In this document: positions 24,617 to 33,464 of the stretch, in pieces
How positions within the stretch are numbered: position 1 is the first letter of the stretch
Layout: the number at the start of each line of letters is the position of its first letter
Source: an uncultured Collinsella sp.
GTDB taxonomy: Bacteria > Actinomycetota > Coriobacteriia > Coriobacteriales > Coriobacteriaceae
Length of the DNA: 40,569 nucleotides
Direction: 5' to 3'
NCBI GenBank assembly: GCA_902470365.1
Contig: CABRFZ010000022.1
Location: 1 to 40,569 of the forward strand
The notes under the pieces: generated by a model
What the model was told of the DNA's origin: nothing
The model's database searches: none
The model's input: the letters and a program-made list of their open reading frames with translations, nothing else
Program-made: the position numbers and the translations under genes

Positions 24617-24870
24617 AAATTCCGCGGTACCACCTTGTTTGACCCGGCGGATGTCTGGCCCGCCGCGCCCACTCTGTGCCTCTTGTCGCGAGGCTCACGG
24701 CTTCCCTACTGGGACTTTGCTGCCACTGGCCGCGTGCCCGTTGAGGTCGCTGCTCGGGAGTGAACGCTTGGCCCTTGCCACCGCAGGAAGGCTTGCAGCC
24801 CATGACCCTCCCTCTCTTGCCGGCGACGCGGCGGGCAAAACCCTCTCCGTCAACGCATTGGGCTATAGGA
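24576..24870 (-). promoter_or_regulatory. T-box leader of pheST (Phe-specific)
   Basis: On the minus strand the T-box sequence AAGGTGGTACCGCGG lies at 24622-24636. It is followed by a strong terminator hairpin (24581-24615) with a six-T run at 24576-24581, and preceded by about 230 nt of folded leader. In what looks like the specifier side of stem I, UUC (Phe) is seen at 24762-24764, followed by A and CUCCC, which can pair with GGGAG on the opposite side. Uncharged tRNA-Phe would stabilise the antiterminator and permit pheST expression. A -10-like TATCCT lies at 24867-24872. Confidence 0.88.
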
Positions 24871-24993
24871 TAACACATTTCGCGAGCGCATCGCCGCGTT
24901 CCGTTTTGTTCGCGCTGGGTACAAGGCAGGTAGCTGTGCAAACTGGCCGCGCACCCGCCTGCGGCGCTCGGCCTGCGAGATTAAGGATACGGT

Positions 24994-26577
24994 ATGGGAA
25001 AGAAATTCGATAAGAAGGCCAAGGCCGCCGTGGCAAAGGCCGCCAAGGGCGTCAAGGCCGCTAAAGTCGACAAGGCCGTCAAAAAGTTCCGCAAACTCGA
25101 GGGCAAGCTGTGGACTCGCGAGTACCTGCTCAAGATTGCCGAGTTCGATGGAGCGACGATTGCTCCTGCCAACGGCGCTGCCGCCCGTGCCGACGCCATG
25201 GGCACGCTTGCCGGCGAGCATCACAAGCTGCTGACCAGCGAGAAGTCCGTTGAGCTCGTACGCTCGTTAGCGCGCGAGACGGTTGCAGGCGGACACGTAG
25301 ACGACCCGCAGCTGCTCGACGAGATTCGCGTGCTCGGCCGCGACCAGCGCGAGGCAAGCGTTATTCCTACCGAGGAGGCCGAAGCCTGGACCAGGCTCAC
25401 CTGCGAGGCCGACGCCGTGTGGCACAAGGCCAAGACGGCCAACGACTGGGCGAGCTTTGAGCCCTATGTGGATAGAATCGTCGCCCAACTTAAGCATCAG
25501 GCCGAACTCATGGACCCCAAGCGCGACCCATACGACGTTTGGCTCGACCAGTACGAGCGCGGCCTTTCTGCCGAGAGCTTCGACGCGTTTTGCGAGGAGG
25601 TCAAGGCCACGGTCGTGCCGCTCGTGCACGCCATCGGCGAGCGCGGCCAGCAGCCCGATGCCGACTTTTTGCACGCCCGCGTGCCCGAGGCCGCCCAGCG
25701 CGCCATGAGCTTCGACCTGATGAAGCTCGTCGGCCTGAACCTGGACGACACCACGCTTGCCTTTACCGAGCACCCGTTTAGCGAGGGCTTTGCCGTAGGT
25801 GACGCGCGCATCGCGACACACATCTACGAGGACGATTGCATCTCCAACGTCTACAGCATCATCCACGAGGCGGGGCACACTATGTACGAGTTGGGCGTCA
25901 ATCCCGCCTATGCGCGCACCTGTCTGGAGGGCGGCACCTCCATGGGCATCCACGAGAGCCAGAGCCGCTTCTTTGAGAACACCGTGGGCCGCAGCCGTGC
26001 CTTTATGGGACCGCTGCTCGAGGTGCTGCGCCGCCACGCACCCGAGGTCTACGGCAACGTAGACGAGGACACGCTCTACCACGCCGTGAACATCGCGCAG
26101 CCTTCGCTGATCCGCACCGAGGCCGACGAGCTCACCTATCCGCTGCATATTATGGTGCGCTACGAGATCGAGCGCATGCTGTTTGCCGGCGAGGCCACGG
26201 CCAAGGACATCCCCGCGCTTTGGAACCGCTTCATGGATGAGTACCTGGGCATTCCCGTTCCCGACGACACGCACGGCTGTCTACAGGATACGCACTGGAG
26301 CGGCGGCTCGTTTGGCTACTTCCCCACGTATGCGCTGGGCAGTGCCTACGATGCCATGTTTGTGCCGGCCATGTGCCGCGACGGTGTCGACCTCAACGGC
26401 GCCTGTGCGAGCGGCGACCTGACACCCGTCCGCGCCTGGCTGGGCGAGCACATTTGGCAGTGGGGCCGCGCCAAGGACGCGCCGGAGCTCATCAAGGGCG
26501 CGTGCGGCATGGCGTTCGATGCCCGCTACTACTGCAGCTACCTGCAGGACAAGTTCACCACGCTCTACGAGCTGTAA
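24994..26577 (+). CDS. M32-family metallocarboxypeptidase
   Basis: A 527-residue enzyme of the Taq carboxypeptidase (M32) family, which removes C-terminal amino acids from peptides in the cytoplasm. The zinc motif HEAGH is at residues 291-295, and the second conserved block GIHESQSRFFEN, with His320-Glu321, follows about 30 residues later. Other conserved regions are TEHPF and DAMG near the N-terminus (residues 65-80). A lysine-rich tail of about 40 residues precedes the usual start; it might be helical. Start ATG has TAAGGATACGGT upstream. A terminator follows at 26601. The gene diverges from pheST and shares the T-box intergenic region. Confidence 0.92.
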   Translation: MGKKFDKKAKAAVAKAAKGVKAAKVDKAVKKFRKLEGKLWTREYLLKIAEFDGATIAPANGAAARADAMGTLAGEHHKLLTSEKSVELVRSLARETVAGGHVDDPQLLDEIRVLGRDQREASVIPTEEAEAWTRLTCEADAVWHKAKTANDWASFEPYVDRIVAQLKHQAELMDPKRDPYDVWLDQYERGLSAESFDAFCEEVKATVVPLVHAIGERGQQPDADFLHARVPEAAQRAMSFDLMKLVGLNLDDTTLAFTEHPFSEGFAVGDARIATHIYEDDCISNVYSIIHEAGHTMYELGVNPAYARTCLEGGTSMGIHESQSRFFENTVGRSRAFMGPLLEVLRRHAPEVYGNVDEDTLYHAVNIAQPSLIRTEADELTYPLHIMVRYEIERMLFAGEATAKDIPALWNRFMDEYLGIPVPDDTHGCLQDTHWSGGSFGYFPTYALGSAYDAMFVPAMCRDGVDLNGACASGDLTPVRAWLGEHIWQWGRAKDAPELIKGACGMAFDARYYCSYLQDKFTTLYEL

Positions 26578-26600
26578 GGCATAACCGACACGCCACCGCA

Positions 26601-26641
26601 AAGGGGACGCCGCGAAACCAATCCGCAGCGTCCCCTTTTTT
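26601..26641 (+). terminator. Rho-independent terminator of the M32 gene
   Basis: AGGGGACGC..GCG and CGC.AGCGTCCCCT form a stem with a loop of about nine nt, followed by six T. Confidence 0.85.
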
Positions 26642-26705
26642 CACCCAATAACTAGGTACCCAATGACTAGTTCGTTGACGCTAATGTCTTGGCAACGTCA
26701 GCGAA

Positions 26706-26802
26706 AACGGCCCCAAGCGAGCAAGGTGACGTGAAATGAAAGGGCGCTCACCTTCTGGTCGCGCCCTTGAAATTGAACGTCAGATTGCCGCTTGGGGCCG
26801 TT
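26706..26802. repeat. Long 97-nt hairpin between M32 gene and glmM
   Basis: Four nested paired blocks: AACGGCCCCAAGCG (26706-26719) with its exact complement at 26789-26802; GCAA (26721-26724) with TTGC (26785-26788); TGACGT (26727-26732) with ACGTCA (26777-26782); AAGGGCGC (26740-26747) with GCGCCCTT (26761-26768). A loop of 13 nt remains. Just outside, GACGCT and AGCGTC could add another pair. No coding potential is seen. Confidence 0.7.
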
Positions 26803-26815
26803 TGCAGCGTCGAGC

Positions 26816-26845
26816 AGTTACGCGGTTTGGTAAAACCGCGTAACT
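26816..26845 (-). terminator. 13-bp hairpin at the glmM stop
   Basis: AGTTACGCGGTTT and AAACCGCGTAACT pair perfectly around a 4-nt loop. The TAG of glmM overlaps the end of the stem. There is no T-tract, so it may protect the 3' end or assist termination rather than be an independent terminator. Confidence 0.5.
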
Positions 26846-28175
26846 ACAGGGCCTCGAGCGCGTTGGCGATGCGCTTCATGGCGGCATCGGCGGATGCTTG
26901 GTCGGGCGCCTCGGCCAGCACGCGGATAACCGACTCGGTTCCGCTCTTGCGTACGAGCACGCGGCCCTCGCCCGCCAGCGACGCCTCGGCCTCGGCGATG
27001 GCGTTCTGCACGCCCATGTTCTCGAGCGCGGCGTCCTTGTCCGCCACGTGCACGGCCACCTGCGCCTGCGGCAGCAGCTTGCACGGAGCCGTGAGCTGCG
27101 AGAGCGTCTCACGCTCGGCACGAATCACTTCCATCACGCGCAGCGAGGTCATAATGCCGTCGCCCGTGCGCTCGATATCGCCAAAGATCGTATGGCCCGT
27201 CTGCTCGCCGCCCAGGCTGTAGCCGCCCTCGCGCATCTTGGCATACACGTGACGGTCGCCCACGCCGCTGGTCACGGCGCTCAGACCGGCAAGCTCCAAC
27301 GACTTGATCAGGCCAAAGTTGCTGGCGATCGTCGGCACCACGGTACCGCCCGAAAGGCGACCGTGTTTGTTCAGATACACGCCGCACACGTACAGGATCT
27401 GGTCGCCGTCTACCACGCGACCGCGCTCATCCACGGCCAGGCAGCGGTCGGCATCGCCATCGTAGGCAAAACCCACGTCCAGGCCCTGCTCCACCACATG
27501 GCGCTGCAGGCGCTCCATATGCGTGGAGCCGCAGTCGACGTTGATGTTAAAGCCATCGGGCGCGGCGTTGATCACGCGCACGTCGGCACCGAGCGCGTCA
27601 AACACCGGCTTGGCCACCGAAGAAGCCGAGCCGTTGGCGCAGTCGATACCGATCTTGACGCCCTGCAGCGAAAAGTTCGCACTTGCAATGAGCGAAGCAA
27701 TGTAGCGGTTGCGGCCCTGCATGTAGTCCACCGTGGCACCGATGTGGTTGCCCGTGGCCAACGGAACTTCGCTCTTGCCATCGATGTAGTCCTCGATGAG
27801 CTCCAGTACGTCCTCGTCCATCTTAAAACCGTCGCTATTGACGAGCTTAATGCCGTTATCGCAAAACGGGTTGTGGCTCGCGCTGATCATGATGCCGCAA
27901 TCGAAGCAGCCCTCCACGGTCTGATGCGCCACGCCCGGCGTCGGGATCACGTGCAGCATATAGGCGTCCGCACCGCTCGCGACCAGACCGCTCACCAGCG
28001 CCGCCTCGAACATATAACTCGAGCGACGTGTGTCCTTGCCCACGATGACGCGCGCCTTGCGCTCGCGGTTGGCGCCGTAATACCAGCCCACAAAACGGCC
28101 GATCTTATAAGCGTGCTCTACCGTCAGCCCAACGTTGGCCTCACCGCGAAAGCCGTCGGTGCCAAAGTACTTCAT
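26844..28175 (-). CDS. glmM: Phosphoglucosamine mutase
   Basis: A 443-residue enzyme that interconverts glucosamine-6-phosphate and glucosamine-1-phosphate for UDP-GlcNAc and cell wall synthesis. N-terminus KYFGTDGFRGEAN, the phosphoserine loop GIMISASHNPF (serine 100), the magnesium loop YDGDADRC, the sugar-binding GGEQTGH region and the C-terminal phosphate-binding RKSGTESVIRV are all present. The ATG has TAAGGAGAGCGC in front. A terminator hairpin lies only 14 nt before the ATG, so its expression depends on read-through or on a promoter inside that hairpin region. Confidence 0.95.
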   Translation of the reverse strand: MKYFGTDGFRGEANVGLTVEHAYKIGRFVGWYYGANRERKARVIVGKDTRRSSYMFEAALVSGLVASGADAYMLHVIPTPGVAHQTVEGCFDCGIMISASHNPFCDNGIKLVNSDGFKMDEDVLELIEDYIDGKSEVPLATGNHIGATVDYMQGRNRYIASLIASANFSLQGVKIGIDCANGSASSVAKPVFDALGADVRVINAAPDGFNINVDCGSTHMERLQRHVVEQGLDVGFAYDGDADRCLAVDERGRVVDGDQILYVCGVYLNKHGRLSGGTVVPTIASNFGLIKSLELAGLSAVTSGVGDRHVYAKMREGGYSLGGEQTGHTIFGDIERTGDGIMTSLRVMEVIRAERETLSQLTAPCKLLPQAQVAVHVADKDAALENMGVQNAIAEAEASLAGEGRVLVRKSGTESVIRVLAEAPDQASADAAMKRIANALEAL

Positions 28176-28188
28176 GCGCTCTCCTTAC

Positions 28189-28221
28189 AAAATAGGGGCG
28201 AACAGATTGCCTGTCCGCCCC
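28189..28221 (-). terminator. Terminator hairpin between the DUF4012 gene and glmM
   Basis: On the minus strand GGGGCGGACAG and CTGTTCGCCCC pair (one G-U) around GCAAT, followed by TATTTT. It ends just before the glmM ribosome binding site. Confidence 0.75.
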
Positions 28222-28258
28222 AAAATGGTACTCGATTATCTGCGCTACCAGAAAAACC

Positions 28259-30571
28259 CTACGCCGACGCGCTGTCGCGAGCCGCCTGGCATGTAGGAGT
28301 CTGACGCAGCGCAAGCGGCTTGTCCCCCGCCTCGGCCGACGTGGTCAGCGTATACGTGATCGTCGTCGTCTCGCCAGCATGCAGGTCAACGGTGCCCGAA
28401 TAGAAGGGGATTCCATGCCACGTGGCGGCGCCAAGACCAAACTGGGTGCCCTCGACGGTCAGATCAGTAATGTTGCCGCCCGTCGGGGCAAACAACGAGA
28501 CATTCAGACGCTCGTCGTCACGCGCGGCATCGGGTGCGCTCGCCGCAACGTAGTCGGGCAGCTTGCCAGCCTCCTCCTGCGTCATGATGTTCGTCAGGGT
28601 AACGGTGATGCGATAGGAGCACGTGCCGTCACCGTTCTTGATGCCCTGGCCAATCTGCGTATCGGCGTTCAGGTACCAGTCGAGCTTGGAGAAGCTCAGG
28701 TTGTTAAAGTAAACGCCGGCAACAGGATCGGCACTCGGGTCATCCGGATCGGGCAGCGAAGCGTCAATGCCCGTCTCTTTGATGGCATTCTGCTCATCAT
28801 CGTTTCTCATCCACGCGATCAGACGGCCCTCTTCGGCACCGCGCTCAACGGCGCTGACAAGCTTCGTAACATCGACATCGCCGATACCGCCAAGGATCTT
28901 GTCGAAGGCAGCGCTGGCGACGGATGCAAAGATGCCGTCCGACTCCTCGACCGGATAGTTCCAGTACACATCGTGCATGAGGACCTTTGCGGCGTTGGTG
29001 CCGTCGACAACCGTTCCGTCGGGCAGCGAGACATTACCGACCAGGCCCAGCAGATACTGCAGGAACACCGGGTCGATACCGATGACGCCATCAACGTCCT
29101 GTCCATACTGGGACTTCCACAGCGCGGCGACACGCTGCGAGTTGCGGGGCCAATCAGGCGAATAGGTATTGCCCGAGTTGTACAGGTTACTGTGGTTGCC
29201 GAACAGCGCCTCATCCTCTTCGTCGACGCTCTCGACTGCCTCATCCTCGCTGAGTCCAATGCGGGGAACAAACTCGCCAATCGACATCTGGCCGTCAGTG
29301 ACCGAAATCAGGCCCTGCGAACCGCCAAAGCCGCCGCAAGCACGAATCTCGACGTTGTTCATGGCGTACATAAGGTAGTTGCGCGTCTGGCCGTTGGCGC
29401 CGAGCATCTGGGGGAGGACGGGGGCGACCTTCTCCGCCGCGTCAACCGCGCCGTTGAGGGTGGCAAAGCCGTCCTTGGCCTTATCGACCAGCTCGGTCAC
29501 CTGGGAAATATGAGTATCGCCAATGCCCTGGATCTTCTCGTTGGCGCTCTTGAACACCTTCGAGCTGCTGGAAAGCGAATCGGCGACCGCCTGCAGCGCG
29601 GACACGTTAATCATGCCGTCCTGGAACAGCTTGCCGGGCGTGGCCCGCGAAAGGTTGTCGGCCATGGGAACCAGCGCGTTGCTCGAGACATCGGACAGGG
29701 CATCAATCATGGTGCGGGCTGCGTTGATGTCACTGCCATACACCGGGATAAACGAAGCCGCCGTCCACAGCGGGCTCGAAGTCTCCGCCTTCATGCTGTC
29801 GCAGAGTTCATCGATCTTCTTCGCGTCGTCAGGCAGCGTCGAAAAATCGCCCGACGTGACCTTGTCCTTAAGGCCACCGACGATCTCGACAGCCTCCTTC
29901 GCTTCGCTCTTTACGGTCTTTGCCGAGTTAAGCAGCATAAAGCCGTTTGCGCCAAGCGCAACGAGAAGCACCGCGACCACAGCGGCAATAATGGCGCCGG
30001 TGTGACGCTTTTTGCGCTCGCCCTTGCGATGGCGATGACGGACCAGACCGTCAGAGGTCGAACTCGACGAAGCATCGCTACCGTAGTTCAAGCCAAAATC
30101 GTAATAATCTTCCTTGGAACCCGAGCCCGCAAACTCGGTACCGCTATCATCCAGGCGGGCGAACGTGCCTGTCTCGGAGGCGCCGGTGTAAATCGTGCCG
30201 AGGTTACCCGTAAGCCCCGCGCCACCGGCAGAGGAAGTATTGTTGTCGGCCTTGCCGGCATTAACGTTGCCGGCGCCATTCGCGGCGTTGGCAGCACCTG
30301 CGTTGTTCGCAGGTACCGAAGGAGCCCCGCTCGGCTGCGACGCAGAGGTTGCACCGCCCGCAAAGACATTTCCTCTTGCACGGCCGGTCTTTTTTGCCTT
30401 TTGAGACTGCTCGTACAGAGCGGTAAACATCGCCGTCTCGCCCGGGGACACGCGCTTACCGGAACCGCCCTGTCCAGCGCCGCCCGGCGTGCCGGCCTTA
30501 CCAGCCCCGTTCGGACGCGGCGGAACTGCAGGGCGGCCGCTATCGCTGCCCTTAAAGTGATTACCAGCCAT
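28259..30571 (-). CDS. DUF4012 membrane protein
   Basis: A 770-residue protein. The ATG at 30571 follows GAGGA at about 8 nt; an upstream in-frame codon at 30598 is less likely. Residues 1 to about 185 are a Gly/Ala/Asn/Ser-rich, probably disordered cytoplasmic tail with basic end (RHRHRKGERKKRH). One membrane helix follows (GAIIAAVVAVLLVALGANGF), and then a large extracellular DUF4012 domain, with GFGGSQGLISV and WPRNSQRVAALW as recognisable stretches, and a C-terminal beta-rich part. DUF4012 proteins are common in Actinobacteria near cell-surface polysaccharide genes; their activity is not known. Here it has no such neighbours. Codon use agrees with flanking genes. Confidence 0.72.
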   Translation of the reverse strand: MAGNHFKGSDSGRPAVPPRPNGAGKAGTPGGAGQGGSGKRVSPGETAMFTALYEQSQKAKKTGRARGNVFAGGATSASQPSGAPSVPANNAGAANAANGAGNVNAGKADNNTSSAGGAGLTGNLGTIYTGASETGTFARLDDSGTEFAGSGSKEDYYDFGLNYGSDASSSSTSDGLVRHRHRKGERKKRHTGAIIAAVVAVLLVALGANGFMLLNSAKTVKSEAKEAVEIVGGLKDKVTSGDFSTLPDDAKKIDELCDSMKAETSSPLWTAASFIPVYGSDINAARTMIDALSDVSSNALVPMADNLSRATPGKLFQDGMINVSALQAVADSLSSSSKVFKSANEKIQGIGDTHISQVTELVDKAKDGFATLNGAVDAAEKVAPVLPQMLGANGQTRNYLMYAMNNVEIRACGGFGGSQGLISVTDGQMSIGEFVPRIGLSEDEAVESVDEEDEALFGNHSNLYNSGNTYSPDWPRNSQRVAALWKSQYGQDVDGVIGIDPVFLQYLLGLVGNVSLPDGTVVDGTNAAKVLMHDVYWNYPVEESDGIFASVASAAFDKILGGIGDVDVTKLVSAVERGAEEGRLIAWMRNDDEQNAIKETGIDASLPDPDDPSADPVAGVYFNNLSFSKLDWYLNADTQIGQGIKNGDGTCSYRITVTLTNIMTQEEAGKLPDYVAASAPDAARDDERLNVSLFAPTGGNITDLTVEGTQFGLGAATWHGIPFYSGTVDLHAGETTTITYTLTTSAEAGDKPLALRQTPTCQAARDSASA

Positions 30572-30598
30572 AAAGAAATCCTCGCAATTGAGTCGCAA

Positions 30599-30720
30599 TG
30601 AAAAAGTCCATAACGTTACTAGTTTATGGCATTTTGAGCATCGACAGCTAAACTCCAGACACGGACATCAATTGGCGAAAATGCGGCACAACACCTTTTC
30701 TGTCTTGGCGGCGGCGCTAG
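30599..30720. promoter_or_regulatory. Intergenic region upstream of the DUF4012 gene with a small palindrome
   Basis: CCATAA (30609-30614) and TTATGG (30625-30630) form an inverted repeat with a 10-nt spacer, in an AT-rich stretch close to the start of the DUF4012 gene. It may be an operator or part of the promoter. No terminator for the EamA gene is clear here. Confidence 0.3.
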
Positions 30721-31743
30721 CTACACCGTGAGGAACATCATCACGATGATCATGACAAAGCCGATAAGGTCGGTCGGCAAAAACACCGTCCCCAGCATAA
30801 CGGCGCTGGTGATGGTCGCCGAAACCGGCTCCACAGTTCCGATGAGGCTCGCGCGCACCGAGCCGATGTCCTTAACGCCCTGCATATAAAGCATGTAAGC
30901 AAAAAACGAGCCGATAACCACGAACACCGCGAGCGCCTCGATGCCGGCAGCGTCGAGCGCCGGCATATGCGCCCAGGGCTGCACGAAGACGCACGAGACC
31001 ACGCCCGCCGTGAGCATTGCCGAGCCCGTGACGATGGGGCTGCCGTATTCGGGCAGGATCTTGGCGGGAATCACCGCCATACACGCGGCGCTGACCGCAC
31101 ACATAAGACCTGCTGCCAGGCCAAGCGGCGAGATATTCAGGCTGGTGGGGTCGCCGCCGGTGGCGATTAAAAAGGTTCCACCCAGAGCCAGGCCAATGCC
31201 GATGACTTCGCGAGTACGCGGCATACGGCGATCGGTCACGCAGGCGTAGCCCATGATGATAACGAGCTGCAGGCACTGGAGCACCGTCGCGGTTCCGGCG
31301 TTCGTCAGGCGCACGGCCGAAAGATAGCAAAACTGGTTGAACAGCAGGCCAAAAGCGGTAAAGAGCAGCAGCTGCTTGCGATCAGCGGGCGTCGTCCAAA
31401 GCTTGACCAGGCGTGCGCGATCGCGCGTGACAACCACAGCCATAAAGAGCAGGCCGGCGAGAATCTGACGCACGCTCATAAGCCACAGCGTATCGACATG
31501 GTAGGTATCGAACAAAAAACTCGCGCTGGTGCCCGAGAAGCCCCAAAACGAACCGCCCACCAGCGTAGCCAAGACGCCCGTGATCATCTTGCGCGTCGAA
31601 GCGCTGTTCAGGCGGTCGCGCCATGCGCGACGGGTGCTGCGGCTGAGCTCGTCGGTGCCCTCGGGCACATCAATGTTCGATATATCGGTCATCGGCACCG
31701 AAGCCCCTGCGCCTTCGACCTGCTCGACACGCTCTTTGCTCAT
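30721..31743 (-). CDS. EamA (DMT superfamily) transporter
   Basis: A 340-residue protein with about ten hydrophobic helices in two EamA-like halves: GSFWGFSGTSASFLF, FTAFGLLFNQFCYLSAV and IGLALGGTFLIATGG in the first half; ALAVFVVIGSFFAYMLYMQG and SVRASLIGTVEPVSATI in the second, the last being the typical EamA block. Such proteins export metabolites or amino acids in the inner membrane; the substrate cannot be inferred. There is a cytoplasmic N-terminal tail of about 55 residues. The ATG follows GGGGGAGTGG. It is likely monocistronic or cotranscribed with the DUF4012 gene. Confidence 0.85.
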   Translation of the reverse strand: MSKERVEQVEGAGASVPMTDISNIDVPEGTDELSRSTRRAWRDRLNSASTRKMITGVLATLVGGSFWGFSGTSASFLFDTYHVDTLWLMSVRQILAGLLFMAVVVTRDRARLVKLWTTPADRKQLLLFTAFGLLFNQFCYLSAVRLTNAGTATVLQCLQLVIIMGYACVTDRRMPRTREVIGIGLALGGTFLIATGGDPTSLNISPLGLAAGLMCAVSAACMAVIPAKILPEYGSPIVTGSAMLTAGVVSCVFVQPWAHMPALDAAGIEALAVFVVIGSFFAYMLYMQGVKDIGSVRASLIGTVEPVSATITSAVMLGTVFLPTDLIGFVMIIVMMFLTV

Positions 31744-31973
31744 TCCACTCCCCCGAAACAGCCTGGAAACAATTCGGCTTACCTTACCACGGCGAAGTCA
31801 CCAGCTGGAGGCTTGTCCGCTTATCGGTAGGACAATTCCGCAGGCGTCTTTCCATAGCTCGATACCGCAATGGCCTTGCATTATGCGACAGCCAAATCGC
31901 GGCAGCAGGCTCTTTTGAGATGGATATGACAAAGCCCCGAATTCCACAATGTAAGCGATTTTTAAAAATGTTC
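31744..31973. other. Non-coding stretch before tRNA-Val
   Basis: About 230 bp without an open frame that looks coding. Upstream of the EamA gene and before the tRNA promoter I see no strong repeats or terminator. Confidence 0.4.
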
Positions 31974-32002
31974 TTGCCACCGAGTTCAGGCTCCGTTATA
32001 TT
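31974..32002 (+). promoter_or_regulatory. Promoter of tRNA-Val
   Basis: TTGCCA at 31974-31979 and TATATT at 31997-32002 are 17 nt apart, with the tRNA starting about 30 nt later. Confidence 0.65.
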
Positions 32003-32031
32003 ATCCCTTGCGCGCTTGCGCACCCTTGATC

Positions 32032-32106
32032 GGGCGTTTAGCTCAGGGGGAGAGCGCTTCCCTGACACGGAAGAGGTCAGAAGTTCAAATCTTCTAACGC
32101 CCACCA
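32032..32106 (+). tRNA. tRNA-Val (anticodon GAC)
   Basis: A full cloverleaf: acceptor stem GGGCGTT pairs with AACGCCC, the D-arm has AGCTCAGGGGGAGAGC, the anticodon arm CTTCC-CTGACAC-GGAAG with anticodon GAC, the T-arm has the GTTCAAATC loop, discriminator A, and a genome-encoded CCA at 32104-32106. Confidence 0.96.
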
Positions 32107-32114
32107 AATGTTCG

Positions 32115-32151
32115 CAGCTCAGAGGCTATGTCCTCTGGGCTGTTTTGTTTT
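32115..32151 (+). terminator. Terminator after tRNA-Val
   Basis: CAGCTCAGAGG and CCTCTGGGCTG pair around CTATGT, followed by TTTTGTTTT. Confidence 0.85.
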
Positions 32152-32332
32152 ATGTCGCCAAATCCGCCGGCAGTTCCAACCGTCCAACTAGCCAAAAGCC
32201 GACCATCTACTTGCCGATCTATCCATCGGCATAACCAATCAGTCCGCACCGCAACTTCTCAGCAAAACGCCGCGATGTCTGCGCCCTGCGGTATCCTTGA
32301 GCCACTTGCACCTGCAGCACCAAGGAGCCGCC

Positions 32333-33019
32333 ATGCGCACCGAGCTCGATGTCCCCTTTTCGCACAAAGAAGAAGCCAAGGCGCTGGGCGCCAAATGGGA
32401 CCGGACCAAAAAGATCTGGTATGTACCCAGCGGCGTCAACCCCGAGCCCTTTGCCGAGTGGCTGCCCGGTGTTGACCGATCCGACCCCTCAGCGCCGTAT
32501 ATATATCTAGTACTGGGCAAGCGCGAGTGCTGGAAGTGTCACAAAGAGACCTCGGTCGCGGCCTTCGGCATTCCCTATCGAACCGATAACGACGAGAGCG
32601 TCGCCATCGCGCACGCGCCCAACGAAGCCGGGCACATTGCCATCGACACGGCCAACGCCAACGCACTCGCCATCGTGCCCGCTCTTGGCTGCGTGCCGGG
32701 CGAGATCCGCGACTACCTTCATAAGCGCTGCGGCTACAAGTCCGTAGGCGCGCGAGCCTCCAAAGCCCCGTCGCTCGGCAACACGTGCACCAGTTGCGAC
32801 GCGTTGCAAGGCAGTCGCTATCTGCTCGAAGAGCCCTCGTCCCCGTTTGCCCTCACCGCCATCAACAAGCTGCCGGCACTGGAGTTTGTTCGCGTCGAAG
32901 TTGCCGGCGTCTTTGGCATCCCAGCCACGCGCACCGACTTTGACCAGGCGCTCTTTACCTGGGCACGCGACCATCACGCCGAGTTCCACAGGCAACTCGG
33001 TGAGGGGGTTTATTTGTAG
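32333..33019 (+). CDS. DUF5710-domain protein with two zinc-binding CXXC motifs
   Basis: A 228-residue protein beginning MRTELDVPFSHKEEAKALG, followed by AKWDRTKKIWYVPSGV and PEPFAEWLP, the DUF5710 pattern, which is found alone or fused to primase- and DNA-related domains. After it come CWKCHKET and, later, CTSCDAL, probably one or two zinc sites. The C-terminal half has no name that I know. I chose the ATG at 32333 because AAGGAG stands before it; an upstream codon at 32297 lacks this. Function unknown; the DUF5710 fusion suggests nucleic-acid association. Convergent with the next gene. Confidence 0.7.
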   Translation: MRTELDVPFSHKEEAKALGAKWDRTKKIWYVPSGVNPEPFAEWLPGVDRSDPSAPYIYLVLGKRECWKCHKETSVAAFGIPYRTDNDESVAIAHAPNEAGHIAIDTANANALAIVPALGCVPGEIRDYLHKRCGYKSVGARASKAPSLGNTCTSCDALQGSRYLLEEPSSPFALTAINKLPALEFVRVEVAGVFGIPATRTDFDQALFTWARDHHAEFHRQLGEGVYL

Positions 33020-33057
33020 AGACGGAGAGGCCTTCACAGCCAGCTCCTCCGCATCAC

Positions 33058-33342
33058 CTATCCCTCGTCGCCGGCGTCGTACACGATATCGAGGCCACAA
33101 ACAGAGCATTTCTCCGGATACACCGGCATATGAACGCCCGTGCGTTTCCTCACTTCGTCACTGAGTTTGTCGTGCGCATCGATGAACCGAATGTCGAGAC
33201 ACGGTATTTGCGAGCCGCAGCAAGGGCAGGCAACGACAAACGACCCGCAATCAACCTCTACGCTCGGAAACATATTGTTGTCGATAAGGGCACGCGGCAG
33301 TTTTCCGTACTTCCCCATCGCGACATCGCCTCGCCAGCTCAT
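33058..33342 (-). CDS. Small zinc-ribbon protein, hypothetical
   Basis: A 94-residue protein from the ATG at 33342, preceded by AGAGGGGAG; a second ATG at 33318 is possible. Two cysteine pairs (CPCCGSQ and CSVCGLD) are placed 45-50 residues apart and probably bind zinc. No known family. It is 122 nt downstream of the HNH-type gene on the same strand and may be cotranscribed with it. Confidence 0.6.
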   Translation of the reverse strand: MSWRGDVAMGKYGKLPRALIDNNMFPSVEVDCGSFVVACPCCGSQIPCLDIRFIDAHDKLSDEVRKRTGVHMPVYPEKCSVCGLDIVYDAGDEG

Positions 33343-33464
33343 ACACGCTCCCCTCTCGCTATACAAATCAGGAAGAGCATGCACCGACGGGCGTGCGCGA
33401 GATTGCATCGCCACGCGATCCGATCAAACGACACGATCGTCAAAGAATGCCAAAACCAAATACG

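Noticed and set aside
31784..32107. Minus-strand open frame of 107 codons covering the tRNA-Val gene.
   Set aside because: It overlaps a complete tRNA and its promoter on the other strand.
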